Assembly: GCA_034522055.1 (NCBI GenBank)
Contig: JAXHLS010000002.1
Coordinates: 1,550,001-1,614,000 of the forward strand
Direction of reading: 5' to 3'
Length of the DNA: 64,000 nt
DNA from: Gammaproteobacteria bacterium
GTDB taxonomy: Bacteria; Pseudomonadota; Gammaproteobacteria; JAABTG01
The notes under the pieces are model-generated. The model was not told where the DNA came from and did no database searches. It worked only from the letters and a program-made list of their open reading frames with translations. The position numbers and the translations under genes are program-made. Below, piece after piece: positions 51,570-61,630 of this stretch. Within the stretch, counting starts at the first letter, position 1, and each line of letters opens with the position of its first letter.

Positions 51570-53066
51570 ATGAAATACAAGGACCTGCGGGATTTCATCG
51601 CCCACCTCGAGGGGGCCGGCGAACTCAGGCGCATCGCCACGCCCGTGGACCCGAGGCTGGAGATGACGGAGATCTGCGACCGCACCCTGCGCCGCGGCGG
51701 ACCGGCCCTGCTGTTCGAGCACCCCACGGGTCACGACATGCCGGTGCTCGGCAACCTCTTCGGCACGCCGCGGCGGGTGGCCCTGGGCATGGGCGAGGAT
51801 GACGTGGGGGCCCTGCGCCAGGTGGGGGAGATGCTCGCCTTCCTCAAGTCCCCGGAACCCCCCAAGGGACTGCGGGACACCTGGGAGAAGCTGCCCGCCT
51901 TCCGCAAGGTGCTGGACATGAACCCCCGCGAACTCGGCCGCGGCCCCTGCCAGCAAAACGTCCTGGAGGCGGACGACGTAGACCTCGGCCGCCTGCCGGT
52001 GCAGACTTGCTGGCCCGGCGACGCCGGCCCCCTCATCACCTGGGCCCTGGTGATCACCCGCGGGCCCCACAAGAAACGCCAGAACCTCGGCATCTACCGC
52101 CAGCAGGTCATCGGCCGCAACCGCCTCATCATGCGCTGGCTGGCCCATCGCGGCGGCGCCCTGGATTATCGCGACTGGCGCGCCGAGTATCCGGATCGGC
52201 CCTTCCCGGTGGCGGTGGCGCTGGGGGCCGATCCCGCCACCATGCTGGCGGCGGTGACGCCGGTACCGGATACCCTGTCGGAATACGGCTTCGCCGGCCT
52301 GCTGCGGGGCAACCGCACGGAGGTGGTGAGATGCACCAACCATGACCTGTGGGTGCCCGCCGGTGCCGAGATCGTACTGGAGGGCCACATCCACCCCGGG
52401 GACCGGGCCCCCGAAGGCCCCTTCGGCGACCACACCGGCTACTACAACGAGGTGGAGGAGTTCCCGGTGTTCACGGTGGACCGCATCACCCATCGCGACG
52501 ACCCCATCTACCACAGCACCTACACCGGCCGTCCGCCCGACGAGCCGGCGGTGCTGGGGGTGGCCCTCAACGAGGTGTTCGTGCCCATCCTGCGGCGCCA
52601 GTTCCCCGAGATCATGGACTTCTACCTGCCCCCCGAGGGCTGTTCCTACCGGCTCGCCATCGTCAGCATGCGCAAGGAGTACCCCGGCCACGCCAAGCGG
52701 GTGATGCTGGGGGTGTGGTCCTTCCTGCGCCAGTTCATGTACACCAAGTTCGTCATCGTCACCGACGACGACGTGGACATCCGCTCGTGGCAGGACGTCA
52801 TCTGGGCCATCACCACCCGCATGGACCCGGCCCGGGACACCACCTTCGTCCACTCCTCTCCCATCGATTACCTGGATTTCGCCTCGCCGGTGTCGGGCCT
52901 GGGCTCCAAGATGGGGCTGGACGCCACCAACAAGTGGCCCGGCGAGACCCAGCGGGAATGGGGCCGCCCCATCCGCATGAGCCCCGAGGTGCGGGCGCGG
53001 GTGGACGAGTTGTGGACCGAACTCGGCATCTTCGCAGACGATGCGCCGACGGCGGGCGAGCCATGA
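51570..53066 (+). CDS. ubiD: UbiD, 4-hydroxy-3-polyprenylbenzoate decarboxylase
   Basis: 498 residues, [20 protein letters not shown]. Prenylated-FMN decarboxylase of ubiquinone synthesis. Key residues: [39 protein letters not shown], the E-x-x-R-like catalytic stretch in [20 protein letters not shown], and [11 protein letters not shown] at the end. Full length compared with E. coli UbiD (497). Four bases separate it from xthA. Confidence 0.95.
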   Translation: MKYKDLRDFIAHLEGAGELRRIATPVDPRLEMTEICDRTLRRGGPALLFEHPTGHDMPVLGNLFGTPRRVALGMGEDDVGALRQVGEMLAFLKSPEPPKGLRDTWEKLPAFRKVLDMNPRELGRGPCQQNVLEADDVDLGRLPVQTCWPGDAGPLITWALVITRGPHKKRQNLGIYRQQVIGRNRLIMRWLAHRGGALDYRDWRAEYPDRPFPVAVALGADPATMLAAVTPVPDTLSEYGFAGLLRGNRTEVVRCTNHDLWVPAGAEIVLEGHIHPGDRAPEGPFGDHTGYYNEVEEFPVFTVDRITHRDDPIYHSTYTGRPPDEPAVLGVALNEVFVPILRRQFPEIMDFYLPPEGCSYRLAIVSMRKEYPGHAKRVMLGVWSFLRQFMYTKFVIVTDDDVDIRSWQDVIWAITTRMDPARDTTFVHSSPIDYLDFASPVSGLGSKMGLDATNKWPGETQREWGRPIRMSPEVRARVDELWTELGIFADDAPTAGEP

Positions 53067-53225
53067 CGCCGCGGGACGCGGCTCGAACATTCGGCATCCA
53101 CGCGCAGAAATCCGCCACCGGCCCTTGTGGAGAGGCGCGCGTCTCTAGTATTCTACCTTGCTCTGTCCCTGACGCGCCCCACCGGCCAGGGCCGGGACGC
53201 CCACCAACCCGAGGTTTGCAGCGCA

Positions 53226-53429
53226 ATGAAGTCCGACATCCACCCGGCCTACCGCGAAGTCACGGTGACCTGTAGTTGTGGCAACAGCTTCACCACCCGT
53301 TCCACCGCCAGCCAGGACATCCACCTGGAGGTGTGCTCGGCCTGCCACCCCTTCTATACCGGCAAGCAGAAGATGATGGATACCGCCGGGCGCGTGGACA
53401 AGTTCCGCCGCAAATACGGCATGAAATAG
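53226..53429 (+). CDS. rpmE: 50S ribosomal protein L31 (zinc-binding type)
   Basis: 67 residues, [20 protein letters not shown] then [20 protein letters not shown] and [20 protein letters not shown]. The Cys set (CSC at 16-18, CSAC at 37-40) marks the zinc-containing L31 rather than the Zn-free paralogue. It is followed by a strong terminator. Confidence 0.97.
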   Translation: MKSDIHPAYREVTVTCSCGNSFTTRSTASQDIHLEVCSACHPFYTGKQKMMDTAGRVDKFRRKYGMK

Positions 53430-53458
53430 GCCCGACCCGCCGCCGCCGCCGCCACGAG

Positions 53459-53482
53459 ACGCCCCTCCGCGGGGCGTTTTTT
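53459..53482 (+). terminator. Rho-independent terminator after rpmE
   Basis: CGCCCC-tccg-CGGGGCG followed by TTTTTT, 30 bases after the rpmE stop. Confidence 0.88.
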
Positions 53483-53565
53483 GTGGCTGCAGGTCCACCG
53501 GAGGAGGCCATCACCCGGCATCGTGGGCTAGAATCGATTTGCTGCCACCAGCGGGGATCAGAATC

Positions 53566-55041
53566 ATGAGCATACGCACCACCCTGGGGGTCATGGCCGT
53601 CACCCTGGCCGGGATCCTGTCCCTGTCCGGCTGTGCCGTGAATCCGGTGAGCGGCGAGCAGGAGTTCGTCCTCATGTCCGAGGGCCAGGAGCTCGCCCTC
53701 GGGCGCCGCATGCACCCTCAGATCCTGGAGCAGTACGACACCTACGACGACCCCGAACTGCAGGCCTACGTGCAACGGGTGGGCGAGAAGCTGGCGGCCA
53801 AGAGTCACCGCCAGGACCTCATCTACCGCTTCACGGTGCTGGACAGCGACGAGGTGAATGCCTTCGCCCTGCCCGGCGGTTACATCTACATCACTCGCGG
53901 ACTCATGTCCTACTTCCAGTCCGAGGAAGAGCTGGCGGCGGTGCTGGGCCACGAGATCGGCCACGTCACCGCCCGTCACAGCGTGCGCCAGTACTCCACC
54001 CAGCAGGCCACCGGTCTCGGCATCGCCCTCGGCAGCATTCTGGTGCCCGAGTTGCGGGACCGCAACATCCAGAATCTGCTGGGCTCCCTGGGCACCGCCC
54101 TGGTGCGGGGCTACGGCCGCGAACACGAACTGGAGGCCGACCGCCTCGGCGCCGAGTATCTCGCCCGCACCGGCCGCGACCCGGAGGCCATGATCGACGT
54201 CATCCGCGTTCTCAAGGCCCAGGAGGAGTTCGAAAAGGAACGGGCGCAACAGGAGGACCGGGAGCCCAAGACCTATCACGGCGTGTTCGCTACCCATCCC
54301 GACAACGATACCCGCCTCCAGGAGGTGGTGGCGGCAGCCGGCCGTCATCACGAGGGCACCTACCGCGAACCGGATCGCGCGGCCTACCTGCGGCGGCTCG
54401 AGGGCGTGCCCTTCGGCCCGCCGGCCAAGGAGGGCGTGGTGCGGGGCAACGGTTTCTACCACCGCGACCTCGGCTTCGCACTGCGCTTCCCCGAGGGTTG
54501 GCGCATCGAGAACAAGTCGGACCGCGTGCTGGCCATCGCCCCCGGCAACGACGCCGTGCTGCAACTCACCGCGCAGGAACTCAACAAACGCCTGGGGCCG
54601 CGCCAGTTCATGGCCGAGCGCATGAACCTTAAGACCCTCGAGGACGACCGCACCATGGACATCAACGGTCTGCCCGCCCACACCGGCCTGGCCCCCATCC
54701 AGAGCCCCTGGGGCCGGCGGCTGGCCCGCCACACGGTGATCCTGTTTCGCGACCGCGCCTACGTCCTCACCAGCGCCGCCAAGGACCCGGACAAGCCCCG
54801 CGCCTACAATACGGCGATCCTCAACACCGCCTTCAGTTTCCACCCCCTGACGCCCAAGGAGCGGGAACTCGCGACTCCCCTGCGCCTCGCCGTGATCCGC
54901 GCCGGCAGCAATACCCGCTTCGCCAACCTGGCGGCGAAATCCCGCATCTCCAGCTATGCCGAGGCCAGGCTGCGGCTGTTGAACGGCTATTATCCCGACG
55001 GCGAGCCCCGGCCCGGCGAGTTCATCAAGGTGGTACGCTGA
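53566..55041 (+). CDS. M48-family metalloprotease lipoprotein
   Basis: 491 residues from ATG 53566, chosen because it gives a lipoprotein signal (VTLAGILSLSGCAVNP, lipobox LSGC). Zinc motif HEIGH in AAVLGHEIGHVTARHSV with the third ligand in EHELEADRLGAEYLART. A C-terminal non-catalytic part (from about residue 300) contains GLAPIQSPWGRRLARHTVIL and probably serves substrate or partner binding. Related to BepA/LoiP-type envelope proteases, but the C-terminal region is not the TPR domain of BepA, so I leave the gene unnamed. Confidence 0.9.
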   Translation: MSIRTTLGVMAVTLAGILSLSGCAVNPVSGEQEFVLMSEGQELALGRRMHPQILEQYDTYDDPELQAYVQRVGEKLAAKSHRQDLIYRFTVLDSDEVNAFALPGGYIYITRGLMSYFQSEEELAAVLGHEIGHVTARHSVRQYSTQQATGLGIALGSILVPELRDRNIQNLLGSLGTALVRGYGREHELEADRLGAEYLARTGRDPEAMIDVIRVLKAQEEFEKERAQQEDREPKTYHGVFATHPDNDTRLQEVVAAAGRHHEGTYREPDRAAYLRRLEGVPFGPPAKEGVVRGNGFYHRDLGFALRFPEGWRIENKSDRVLAIAPGNDAVLQLTAQELNKRLGPRQFMAERMNLKTLEDDRTMDINGLPAHTGLAPIQSPWGRRLARHTVILFRDRAYVLTSAAKDPDKPRAYNTAILNTAFSFHPLTPKERELATPLRLAVIRAGSNTRFANLAAKSRISSYAEARLRLLNGYYPDGEPRPGEFIKVVR

Positions 55042-55070
55042 GCCAGGCCCCATGCCCACCGGAAGACCCC

Positions 55071-56306
55071 ATGTACGATGACCTGAAGACCGCCGCCCTC
55101 GCCTATCACGAGAAACCGACCCCGGGCAAGATCGCCCTCCACACCACCAAGCCGTGCACCACCCAGGAGGAGCTGAGCCTGGCGTACACCCCCGGGGTGG
55201 CGGAGCCCGTGCGGGCCATCGAGCAGGACCCCGAGGCCGCCTACCGCTATACCGCCAAGGGCAATCTGGTGGCGGTGATCACCGACGGCAGCGCGGTGCT
55301 GGGGCTCGGCAACACCGGTGCCCTGGCCTCCAAGCCGGTGATGGAGGGCAAGGCGGTGCTGTTCAAGCGCTTCGCCAACATCGACGTGTTCGACATCGAG
55401 GTCAACGCCGATACCCCGGAGGACTTCATCGAGACCGTGGTGCGCATCTCCCCCACCTTCGGCGGCATCAACCTGGAGGACATCGCGGCCCCCCACTGCT
55501 TCCATATCGAGCAGACCCTCATGAAACGCCTGGACATCCCGGTGTTTCACGACGACCAGCACGGCACCGCCATCATCACCGCCGCCGGCCTGCTCAATGC
55601 CCTCGACATCCAGGACAAGTCCCTGGCCCAGGCGCGCATCGTGTGCCTGGGGGCGGGGGCCGCCGGCGTCGCCACCCTGTCCCTGCTCGTGGCCCTGGGG
55701 GCGCGGCCGGAAAACATCCTGGCGGTGGACCGCAAAGGGGTCCTCCACGACGGGCGCGACGACCTCACGCCGGAGAAGCGGGGCCTCGCCGTGGCCACCG
55801 GCGCCCGCACCCTGGCCGATGCCATGGCCGGCGCGGACGTGTTCCTGGGGCTGTCGGGGCCCAACCTGGTGAGCGAGGCCATGCTGAAGAGCATGGCGCC
55901 ACGGCCGGTGGTGTTCGCCCTGTCCAATCCCGACCCGGAGATCAGCCCCGCCCTGGCGCGATCGTCCCGGGACGATCTCATCATGGCCACGGGCCGCAGC
56001 GACTACCCCAACCAGGTGAACAACGTATTGGGGTTTCCCTTCATCTTCCGCGGCGCCCTGGATGTGCATGCCCGGGCCATCAACCGGGCGATGCATATTG
56101 CCGCCGCCACTGCCCTGCGGGACCTGGCCCGGGAGCCCGTACCCCGGGAGGTATTGGATGCCTACCGCCTGGAGCGCTTGGAGTTCGGGCCCGACTACAT
56201 CATTCCCAAGCCCTTCGACCCCAGGCTCATCGACCGGGTGCCCCCCGCCGTCTCCCGGGCCGCAATGGACACCGGGGTGGCGCGCCGCCAGCGGAAGATG
56301 CCCTGA
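55071..56306 (+). CDS. NAD(P)-dependent malic enzyme, short form
   Basis: 411 residues, MYDDLKTAALAYHEKPTPGK. Malic enzyme motifs: SLAYTPGVAEPVRAIEQDPE, NLVAVITDGSAVLGLGNTGA, HDDQHGTAIITAAGLLNAL and the nucleotide-binding IVCLGAGAAGVATLSLLVAL. Ends after the malic domain without the C-terminal phosphotransacetylase-like domain of MaeB. Decarboxylates malate to pyruvate. NAD versus NADP preference is not decided by what I see. Confidence 0.93.
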   Translation: MYDDLKTAALAYHEKPTPGKIALHTTKPCTTQEELSLAYTPGVAEPVRAIEQDPEAAYRYTAKGNLVAVITDGSAVLGLGNTGALASKPVMEGKAVLFKRFANIDVFDIEVNADTPEDFIETVVRISPTFGGINLEDIAAPHCFHIEQTLMKRLDIPVFHDDQHGTAIITAAGLLNALDIQDKSLAQARIVCLGAGAAGVATLSLLVALGARPENILAVDRKGVLHDGRDDLTPEKRGLAVATGARTLADAMAGADVFLGLSGPNLVSEAMLKSMAPRPVVFALSNPDPEISPALARSSRDDLIMATGRSDYPNQVNNVLGFPFIFRGALDVHARAINRAMHIAAATALRDLAREPVPREVLDAYRLERLEFGPDYIIPKPFDPRLIDRVPPAVSRAAMDTGVARRQRKMP

Positions 56307-56522
56307 GGGGTGATGGCCAGGAGGGAGGCGTTGAGGAATCCGGCGCTTCCCGAGAGAGGCGGGAGCCACCGCACCGCCTCCCAAAATAAAAAGGGATATT
56401 CTGCGGCCACGGCCGGGAAACTTTCTCGACGGCCCCCGGTCATAATAACCAGAACGCAGGATTTGCGTTCACCGCTCGCCCTCCCTCGAGCGGGTTAGCC
56501 GGCCTCCGGGCCGGTGTTTCAG

Positions 56523-56573
56523 AGGCCCCGGTTTTTCCCCTCCCCCCGAACATGGAAACCGGGGCCTTTTTTT
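56523..56573 (+). terminator. Rho-independent terminator between malic enzyme gene and engB
   Basis: AGGCCCCGGTTT (56523-56534) pairs with AAACCGGGGCCT (56556-56567), followed by seven T residues. It is more than 200 bases after the malic enzyme stop; the intervening 56307-56522 contains a small GGCCTCC-GGGCC hairpin but no gene. Confidence 0.8.
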
Positions 56574-56597
56574 ATGCGCTGTTCACGGAGACCGGAT

Positions 56598-57200
56598 TCA
56601 CCGTCCCTCGCCAAGCCATCCCGATACCCGCTCCCGCAGCGCCTCCACGCCCTGTTTCTTCAAGGCCGAGAAAAGCTGCACGCTGACCTCGGACGCCATC
56701 TCCCCGCAGCGCGCCCGGGCCGCCATCAAGGCCTCGTTCTGCTGGCCGCGACCCAGCTTGTCCGCCTTGGTGAGGAGCAGATGCACCGGCAACCCGGCCG
56801 CCTCGGCCCACTCCAGGAGATGGAGGTCGAGGTCCCGGAAGGGATGGCGGATATCCATCACCACCACCAGACCCGCCAGCGAGACACGCTCGGCCAGGTA
56901 GCGCCGCAGGGTGTGTTCCCACTGGCGCTGGATGGCGGCCGGCACCCTGGCGAAGCCATAGCCGGGGAGATCCACCAGCCGTGCGTCCTCCGTAACACCG
57001 AAAAAGTTGAGTTCGCGGGTGCGGCCTGGCTGCTTGCTGGTGCGCGCCAGGGCCTGGCGCCGTGTCAGGGCATTGAGCACACTGGACTTGCCGGCGTTGG
57101 AGCGGCCGGCGAAGGCCACCTCCCGCCCGAGGTCTGGAGGAAACTGGGCCGGGGCCCGTGCGCCGGCGATGAATTCGGCCTTCTCGAAGGCGAAGGACAT
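56598..57200 (-). CDS. engB: EngB/YihA/YsxC ribosome-assembly GTPase
   Basis: 200 residues. GTPase motifs: G1 GRSNAGKSSVLN, G2 region in TSKQPGRTRELNFF, G3 VDLPGYGFARV, G4 LLLTKADKL. Needed for 50S subunit assembly. Divergent from the cytochrome genes. The engB-cytochrome-dsbA-GGDEF neighbourhood is like that in Pseudomonas. Confidence 0.97.
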   Translation of the reverse strand: MSFAFEKAEFIAGARAPAQFPPDLGREVAFAGRSNAGKSSVLNALTRRQALARTSKQPGRTRELNFFGVTEDARLVDLPGYGFARVPAAIQRQWEHTLRRYLAERVSLAGLVVVMDIRHPFRDLDLHLLEWAEAAGLPVHLLLTKADKLGRGQQNEALMAARARCGEMASEVSVQLFSALKKQGVEALRERVSGWLGEGR

Positions 57201-57355
57201 AGTGTGATGAAAACCTCAATAATGACGGCCGATCCGGGGTACGAAAATTGACCGGCCGCGGGTGATCCTGTTATATACGCGTTGCCGATTTTTTCGCCGT
57301 GCCTTTTCGCACCGTTAAAAGGCACAATATACCTTCTATTCTTCAGGAGTTGGAC

Positions 57356-57667
57356 ATGAAAAAAATCATCCTCGCCTCTGTCGCCTGTGCCCTGATTGGC
57401 ACCTTCGGAACCGTCCAGGCCGGAGATGCCGCCGCCGGCAAGGCCAAATCCGCCACCTGCGCCGGATGCCATGGCCCCGACGGCAACAGCCCGACCCCCA
57501 TGTATCCCAAGATCGCCGGCCAGCACGCCCAGTACCTGGTGAAGGCCATCAAGGCCTACAAGAGCGGCGAGCGCAGCGACCCCACCATGAAGGCCATGAC
57601 CGCGGCCCTGTCCGACGCCGATATCGAGAATCTCGCCGCCTACTACGCAAGCCAGTCCTGCAAGTAA
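57356..57667 (+). CDS. Small periplasmic monohaem cytochrome c
   Basis: 103 residues: signal peptide ([21 protein letters not shown]), haem motif [16 protein letters not shown], and the axial Met in [14 protein letters not shown]. Class I cytochrome c of the c553/c4-half type. Ribosome binding site CAGGAG precedes the ATG. Followed by its own terminator. Confidence 0.93.
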   Translation: MKKIILASVACALIGTFGTVQAGDAAAGKAKSATCAGCHGPDGNSPTPMYPKIAGQHAQYLVKAIKAYKSGERSDPTMKAMTAALSDADIENLAAYYASQSCK

Positions 57668-57683
57668 GCGTCGCCCCCGAAAG

Positions 57684-57707
57684 GCCCCTCCAGCGAGGGG
57701 CTTTTTT
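57684..57707 (+). terminator. Rho-independent terminator after the monohaem cytochrome gene
   Basis: GCCCCTC-cagc-GAGGGGC followed by TTTTTT. It separates this gene from the trihaem cytochrome gene starting 54 bases later. Confidence 0.87.
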
Positions 57708-57760
57708 GCGTATCACGTATTAGTATTTCAAGACATAATTCTATGCATTCCTGCCGCGCC

Positions 57761-58726
57761 ATGAAGATCACGACACCTCTGCTGTCCCTCGCCCTGCTGC
57801 TCGCCCCCGTCCTGGCCGTCCAGGCGGCGGGTGACCCGGAAGCCGGCAAGGCCAAATCCGCCTCCTGTGCCGGCTGTCACGGCCCCGACGGCAACAGCCC
57901 CTCGGCCGAGTTCCCGAGGATCGCGGGCCAGGGGGCGGCCTATCTCGAGAAACAGCTCAAGGACTACAAGGAGGGCCGGCGGGAGAATGCCATCATGCTC
58001 GGCATGGTGGCCGGCCTGTCCCCCGAGGACATGGCCGACCTGGCGGCCTACTTCGCCGCCCAGACGGCCACCGCCAGCCCCACCGACCAGGGACTCGCCC
58101 TCACGGGTAAGGATCTGCACTGGGGTGGCGATGCCCACAAGGGCATCGCCGCCTGCATGGCCTGCCATGGCCCCAATGCCAAGGGCAATCCCATGGCGAG
58201 GTTTCCCATGCTGATGGGCCAGCACGCAGCCTACACCGAGAAGACCCTGAAGGCGTTCCGCGCCGGCGAGCGGCATAACGACCCCAACGAGATGATGCGC
58301 CGGGTGGCCGCCAAGCTGTCCGACAAGGACATCGCCGCCGTCGCCGCCTACTACAGCGGCGCCGGTGCCGATGCGCCGGCGCCGGCGTCCGGCTCCGAAC
58401 GAGGTGCTGGCGAGGACCAGGCCGCTGCCCCGCCCCCCACGCAACAGGCCGCGACGCAAGAGCCGCAGGTCGCCTCCAAATCCGGCGACCAGGTGATCAA
58501 GACTGCCTGTGCGGCCTGCCACGCCACGGGTGCCGCGGGTGCCCCCAAGCTCGGCGACACCGCGGCCTGGGAGCCGCGGGCCGCGAAGGGACTGGACACC
58601 CTGCTTCACAACTCCATCAACGGCATCGGCGCCATGCCGCCCCGCGGCGGCCACATGAACCTCAGTGACGACGAGTTGCGCAAGGCCGTAGTGGTAATGC
58701 TGGAACGGGCGGGCCTCACCCCCTGA
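57761..58726 (+). CDS. Trihaem cytochrome c: cytochrome c4-like dihaem part fused to a c5-like domain
   Basis: 321 residues from ATG 57761 (MKITTPLLSLALLLAPVLAV, signal peptide); ATG 57743 is possible. Haem motifs CAGCH (about 36), CMACH (about 132) and CAACH (about 249). The first two halves have the c4 pattern with axial Met (MLGMVAGLSPEDMADLAAYF; EMMRRVAAKLSDKDIAAVAA). A Pro/Ala/Gln linker (about 205-240) joins a third domain ending in IGAMPPRGGHMNLSDDELRK, like cytochrome c5. In Pseudomonas the homologous locus encodes a plain dihaem c4. Likely a periplasmic electron carrier to a terminal oxidase. Confidence 0.9.
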   Translation: MKITTPLLSLALLLAPVLAVQAAGDPEAGKAKSASCAGCHGPDGNSPSAEFPRIAGQGAAYLEKQLKDYKEGRRENAIMLGMVAGLSPEDMADLAAYFAAQTATASPTDQGLALTGKDLHWGGDAHKGIAACMACHGPNAKGNPMARFPMLMGQHAAYTEKTLKAFRAGERHNDPNEMMRRVAAKLSDKDIAAVAAYYSGAGADAPAPASGSERGAGEDQAAAPPPTQQAATQEPQVASKSGDQVIKTACAACHATGAAGAPKLGDTAAWEPRAAKGLDTLLHNSINGIGAMPPRGGHMNLSDDELRKAVVVMLERAGLTP

Positions 58727-58867
58727 CGCCGCCGTGGCGGGCCCTACGCCAGGCCCATGCCCAGCGCGTGGCCGGTGGGTCGTTGCGGTGGAACCGCCCG
58801 CGGGAGTGGGGAGTCGTATCAAGGGTGATCGCCGCACCAGTCCCCAGCACAGCAACCGGAGAACACC

Positions 58868-59560
58868 ATGATCAGAAGCGCCCTTTCCCTGTTGATCCTC
58901 CTGTGGTCCGTCAACGGCGCCGTCGCCCAGGAGTCTGCGCCACCGGATGGGGACCCGTTGTTCGACATCGCCGGCCAGTACGCCGCGGTGGAACCGCCCC
59001 AGCCCACGGCTGACCCGGCCCGGGTGGAGGTGGTGGAACTCTTCTGGTATGGCTGCCCCCACTGCTACACCTTCGAGCCCCATCTGAAGGAATGGCTGGC
59101 CGGCAAGCCCGAGCACGTGGATTTCCGCCGCACCCCGGCGGTGTTCCGCAAGAACTGGATCCCCCACGCCCAGGCCTACTACGCCGCCGAGACCCTGGGG
59201 GTGCTGGAGCAGTTCCACAGTCCGCTGTTCAAGGCCCTTCACGACGACAAGCGCCAGATATTCACGCCGGCCGAAGTGGTGGACTTCGTGGCCGAGCAGG
59301 GCGTCGATCGGAAGGCCTTCATCGAGGCCTACAACTCCTTCGCCGTGAAGAGCAAGGTCAAGCAGGCCATCGTCATGACCCAGCGCTACGGCATCACCGG
59401 CGTACCCTCGGTGGTGATCAACGGCAAGTACCGCACCTCGGGCTCCATCGCCGACGGCTTCCCGGGCATGATCGATGTCATGAACGTGCTGATCGAAGAG
59501 GAACACAAGGATCTCCGTACCCGGCACGCCCGAAGTGAGCCCACCCGAGCCGCCAACTGA
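58868..59560 (+). CDS. dsbA: DsbA-type periplasmic thiol:disulfide oxidoreductase
   Basis: 230 residues with signal peptide (RSALSLLILLWSVNGAVA). Active site CPHC (C63-C66) in ELFWYGCPHCYTFEPHLKEW, the cis-Pro in GITGVPSVVINGKYRTSG. Introduces disulfides into exported proteins. The last 26 bases overlap the following GGDEF gene. Confidence 0.95.
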   Translation: MIRSALSLLILLWSVNGAVAQESAPPDGDPLFDIAGQYAAVEPPQPTADPARVEVVELFWYGCPHCYTFEPHLKEWLAGKPEHVDFRRTPAVFRKNWIPHAQAYYAAETLGVLEQFHSPLFKALHDDKRQIFTPAEVVDFVAEQGVDRKAFIEAYNSFAVKSKVKQAIVMTQRYGITGVPSVVINGKYRTSGSIADGFPGMIDVMNVLIEEEHKDLRTRHARSEPTRAAN

Positions 59561-61355
59561 GGAGGACGGCGGCTGGAAAGGCCGCTACCTCGACAGTCTC
59601 GACGAGCTGGAGCGCCGGGAGGCGGAATACCGGGAGCTAGAGGACCTCCTGCGCCGCGCCCTGGGACGCCTGGCCTTGGCGGGCCTGGGTTTCGATCCCG
59701 CTCTCGATCCCGCTCTCGAGCAGCTGCGCAAGAGCCTCCGCAACCACGGCGATGCCCACCACATCGCCGCCCTGACCAGCCGTATCGCCGATCAGGCCAC
59801 ATCCCTCAAGGAGACCACGGCCCCGGCCGCAAAGGCCCCCGGCGAGGTGCTCGCCGCGTTACTGGAAGACCTGCCCCTGCCCCGAACCAAGGCCCGCGAG
59901 GCCGGTGTCCTGAGTCAGGAGCTGCGCGCGGGCGACCATGGGGAAGAGACCCTCGAGCGGGTGAGGGCCTTCCTTTCCGAGGTCCTGACAGGGCCCGCCC
60001 AGGCGGCCTCGCCAGGCGGACTCAAGGGCCTGCTGGGACGCCTCGGCAGTATCACCCCAGGGCCCCCGCCGGCGCCCGGCGACGACCCCACGATAGAGGC
60101 GGTGGGCGACGAACTGGCCCGCCTGGTGGCCGGACTCGACACGGCAGGGGGGCACCGTGAGGACGCACGCGCCCTCACCCGGCGTCTGGCGGCGGCTCGG
60201 CGCATGGTCGAACTCAAGCCCCTGCTCAAAGACCTCGGCCGCCTGCTCAAGGCCCGGGAGATGGAACGGGGCGCGGGGCACCGGCCGGTCGCGGATGACA
60301 GCAGCATCGTCTCCGCCCTCGCAGCCCTGGTAGAGCGCTTCGACCTACCCGCGGCCCTGGCTGATCGACGCAAGTCCATCCTACGGAAACTGCGCCACCA
60401 CTCGGCAAATGCCCCCCTCACGGCCGTACTCACCGAGGTCGCCGATCTGGTGGCCGCCATGCGCCAGGATCTGCTGCGCCAGAGCAACGAGCTGGAGCAG
60501 TTCCTGTTCGGGGTCAACCAGCGGCTGCGCCACATCGAGCAGCACATCGGCGATGCCGATGTCACCCGGCGCGACAGCGAGGACAGCGGCCGGACCCTGG
60601 ACAGGCAGATGCGGGAAGGCGTGGCCACCATGCGCCACTCCCTGGCGGCGGCCGCCAGCCTGGATCAGGTCAAGGGCGCCATCGTGAAGGGGCTGGACCT
60701 GGTGGAAAACCACCTCGACGACCACCGGGCACGCGAGGCCGAACTCCACCAGCGGGCCGACCGGCACATCGCCAGCCTGCGGGAACAGGTGCAGGTGCTG
60801 GAGGGCGAAGGCGCCCATCTGCGGCAGCGCCTCAAGGAGGAGCAAAAGAAGTCCATCACAGATGCCCTCACCGGCGTCTATAACCGCCAGGCCTATGACG
60901 AGCACATGGCCAAGAGCTACGCCCACTGGAAGCGCTACGGTGGCCACCTGGCCGTGATCATGATCGACATCGACAACTTCAAGGCCTTGAACGACACCTT
61001 CGGTCACCTGGCGGGGGACAAGGTGCTGAAGGCGGTGGCCGGCCATCTGGGCAAGCAGGTGCGAGAGAGCGACGTGCTGGCACGCTACGGCGGCGAGGAA
61101 TTCGCGGTGATCCTGCCGGAGACCGATTGCCGGGACGCCCTGGGAGTGGCCGACAAGCTGCGGGCCCGGGTGGAGGCCTTCGGCTTCCGGCACAAGGGGG
61201 AGCCGGTACGGGTGACCGTGTCCTGCGGCGTCACCGGCTTTCGCCACGGCGACACCCCGGAGACCACCCTCGGGCGCGCCGATAAATTGCTCTACCGGGC
61301 CAAGGAAGAGGGCCGCAACCGCTGCATCGCCGACTGCCCGGGAGGGGTCGGGTAA
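59535..61355 (+). CDS. Diguanylate cyclase (GGDEF), DgcP-like
   Basis: 606 residues from GTG 59535, inside the end of dsbA. A long N-terminal helical region with coiled coils (LERREAEYRELEDLLRRALG; VQVLEGEGAHLRQRLKEEQK) precedes the GGDEF domain: DALTGVYNRQAYDEHM, VIMIDIDNFKALNDTFGHLA and active site RYGGEEFAVILPE (about 517-523). No membrane helix or sensory domain is recognised. The position after dsbA matches Pseudomonas dgcP, and the N-terminal part looks homologous in style. Product: cyclic di-GMP. Confidence 0.9.
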   Translation: MSPPEPPTEEDGGWKGRYLDSLDELERREAEYRELEDLLRRALGRLALAGLGFDPALDPALEQLRKSLRNHGDAHHIAALTSRIADQATSLKETTAPAAKAPGEVLAALLEDLPLPRTKAREAGVLSQELRAGDHGEETLERVRAFLSEVLTGPAQAASPGGLKGLLGRLGSITPGPPPAPGDDPTIEAVGDELARLVAGLDTAGGHREDARALTRRLAAARRMVELKPLLKDLGRLLKAREMERGAGHRPVADDSSIVSALAALVERFDLPAALADRRKSILRKLRHHSANAPLTAVLTEVADLVAAMRQDLLRQSNELEQFLFGVNQRLRHIEQHIGDADVTRRDSEDSGRTLDRQMREGVATMRHSLAAAASLDQVKGAIVKGLDLVENHLDDHRAREAELHQRADRHIASLREQVQVLEGEGAHLRQRLKEEQKKSITDALTGVYNRQAYDEHMAKSYAHWKRYGGHLAVIMIDIDNFKALNDTFGHLAGDKVLKAVAGHLGKQVRESDVLARYGGEEFAVILPETDCRDALGVADKLRARVEAFGFRHKGEPVRVTVSCGVTGFRHGDTPETTLGRADKLLYRAKEEGRNRCIADCPGGVG

Positions 61356-61370
61356 GACCCTTGATGGAAC

Positions 61371-61630
61371 CACGAAATACACGAAATAACCGAAATTCAC
61401 TAATCGGATGTAGGTCGGGATTCATCCCGATATCCGCCCCCGCCCCGTGCACCCCGCGCCGGGTCAAAATCCCCGCCGGCGGGCTGTCGGACTGAAGCCC
61501 GACCTACAGCCCGGCCTGCAGGCCGAACGGCGGCCCGACCCACAGCCCGACCCGCAAAAAAATTTCGTATTTTTCGCGTATTTCGTGGTTTACCGGGTCT
61601 ATTTTCATATATTTACGTGTTTCGTGGCTT
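61371..61630. repeat. Composite repeat module (families B and C)
   Basis: AACCACGAAATACACGAAAT at 61370 faces TTTCGCGTATTTCGTGGTTT (61574-61593) in inverted order. Between them lie GTAGGTCGGGATTCATCCCG (61410-61429) and GGGCTGTCGGACTGAAGCCC followed by GACCTACA (61480-61507). The right end repeats TTTCGTGGYTTACCGGGTCT (61581-61600 and 61621-61640), the second copy being the last codons of the sulfurtransferase gene. No other gene in this stretch. Confidence 0.65.

Noticed and set aside
56307-56522. Possible small RNA between the malic enzyme gene and the terminator
   Set aside because: Only a small GC hairpin is visible; no promoter or recognised RNA family could be supported.
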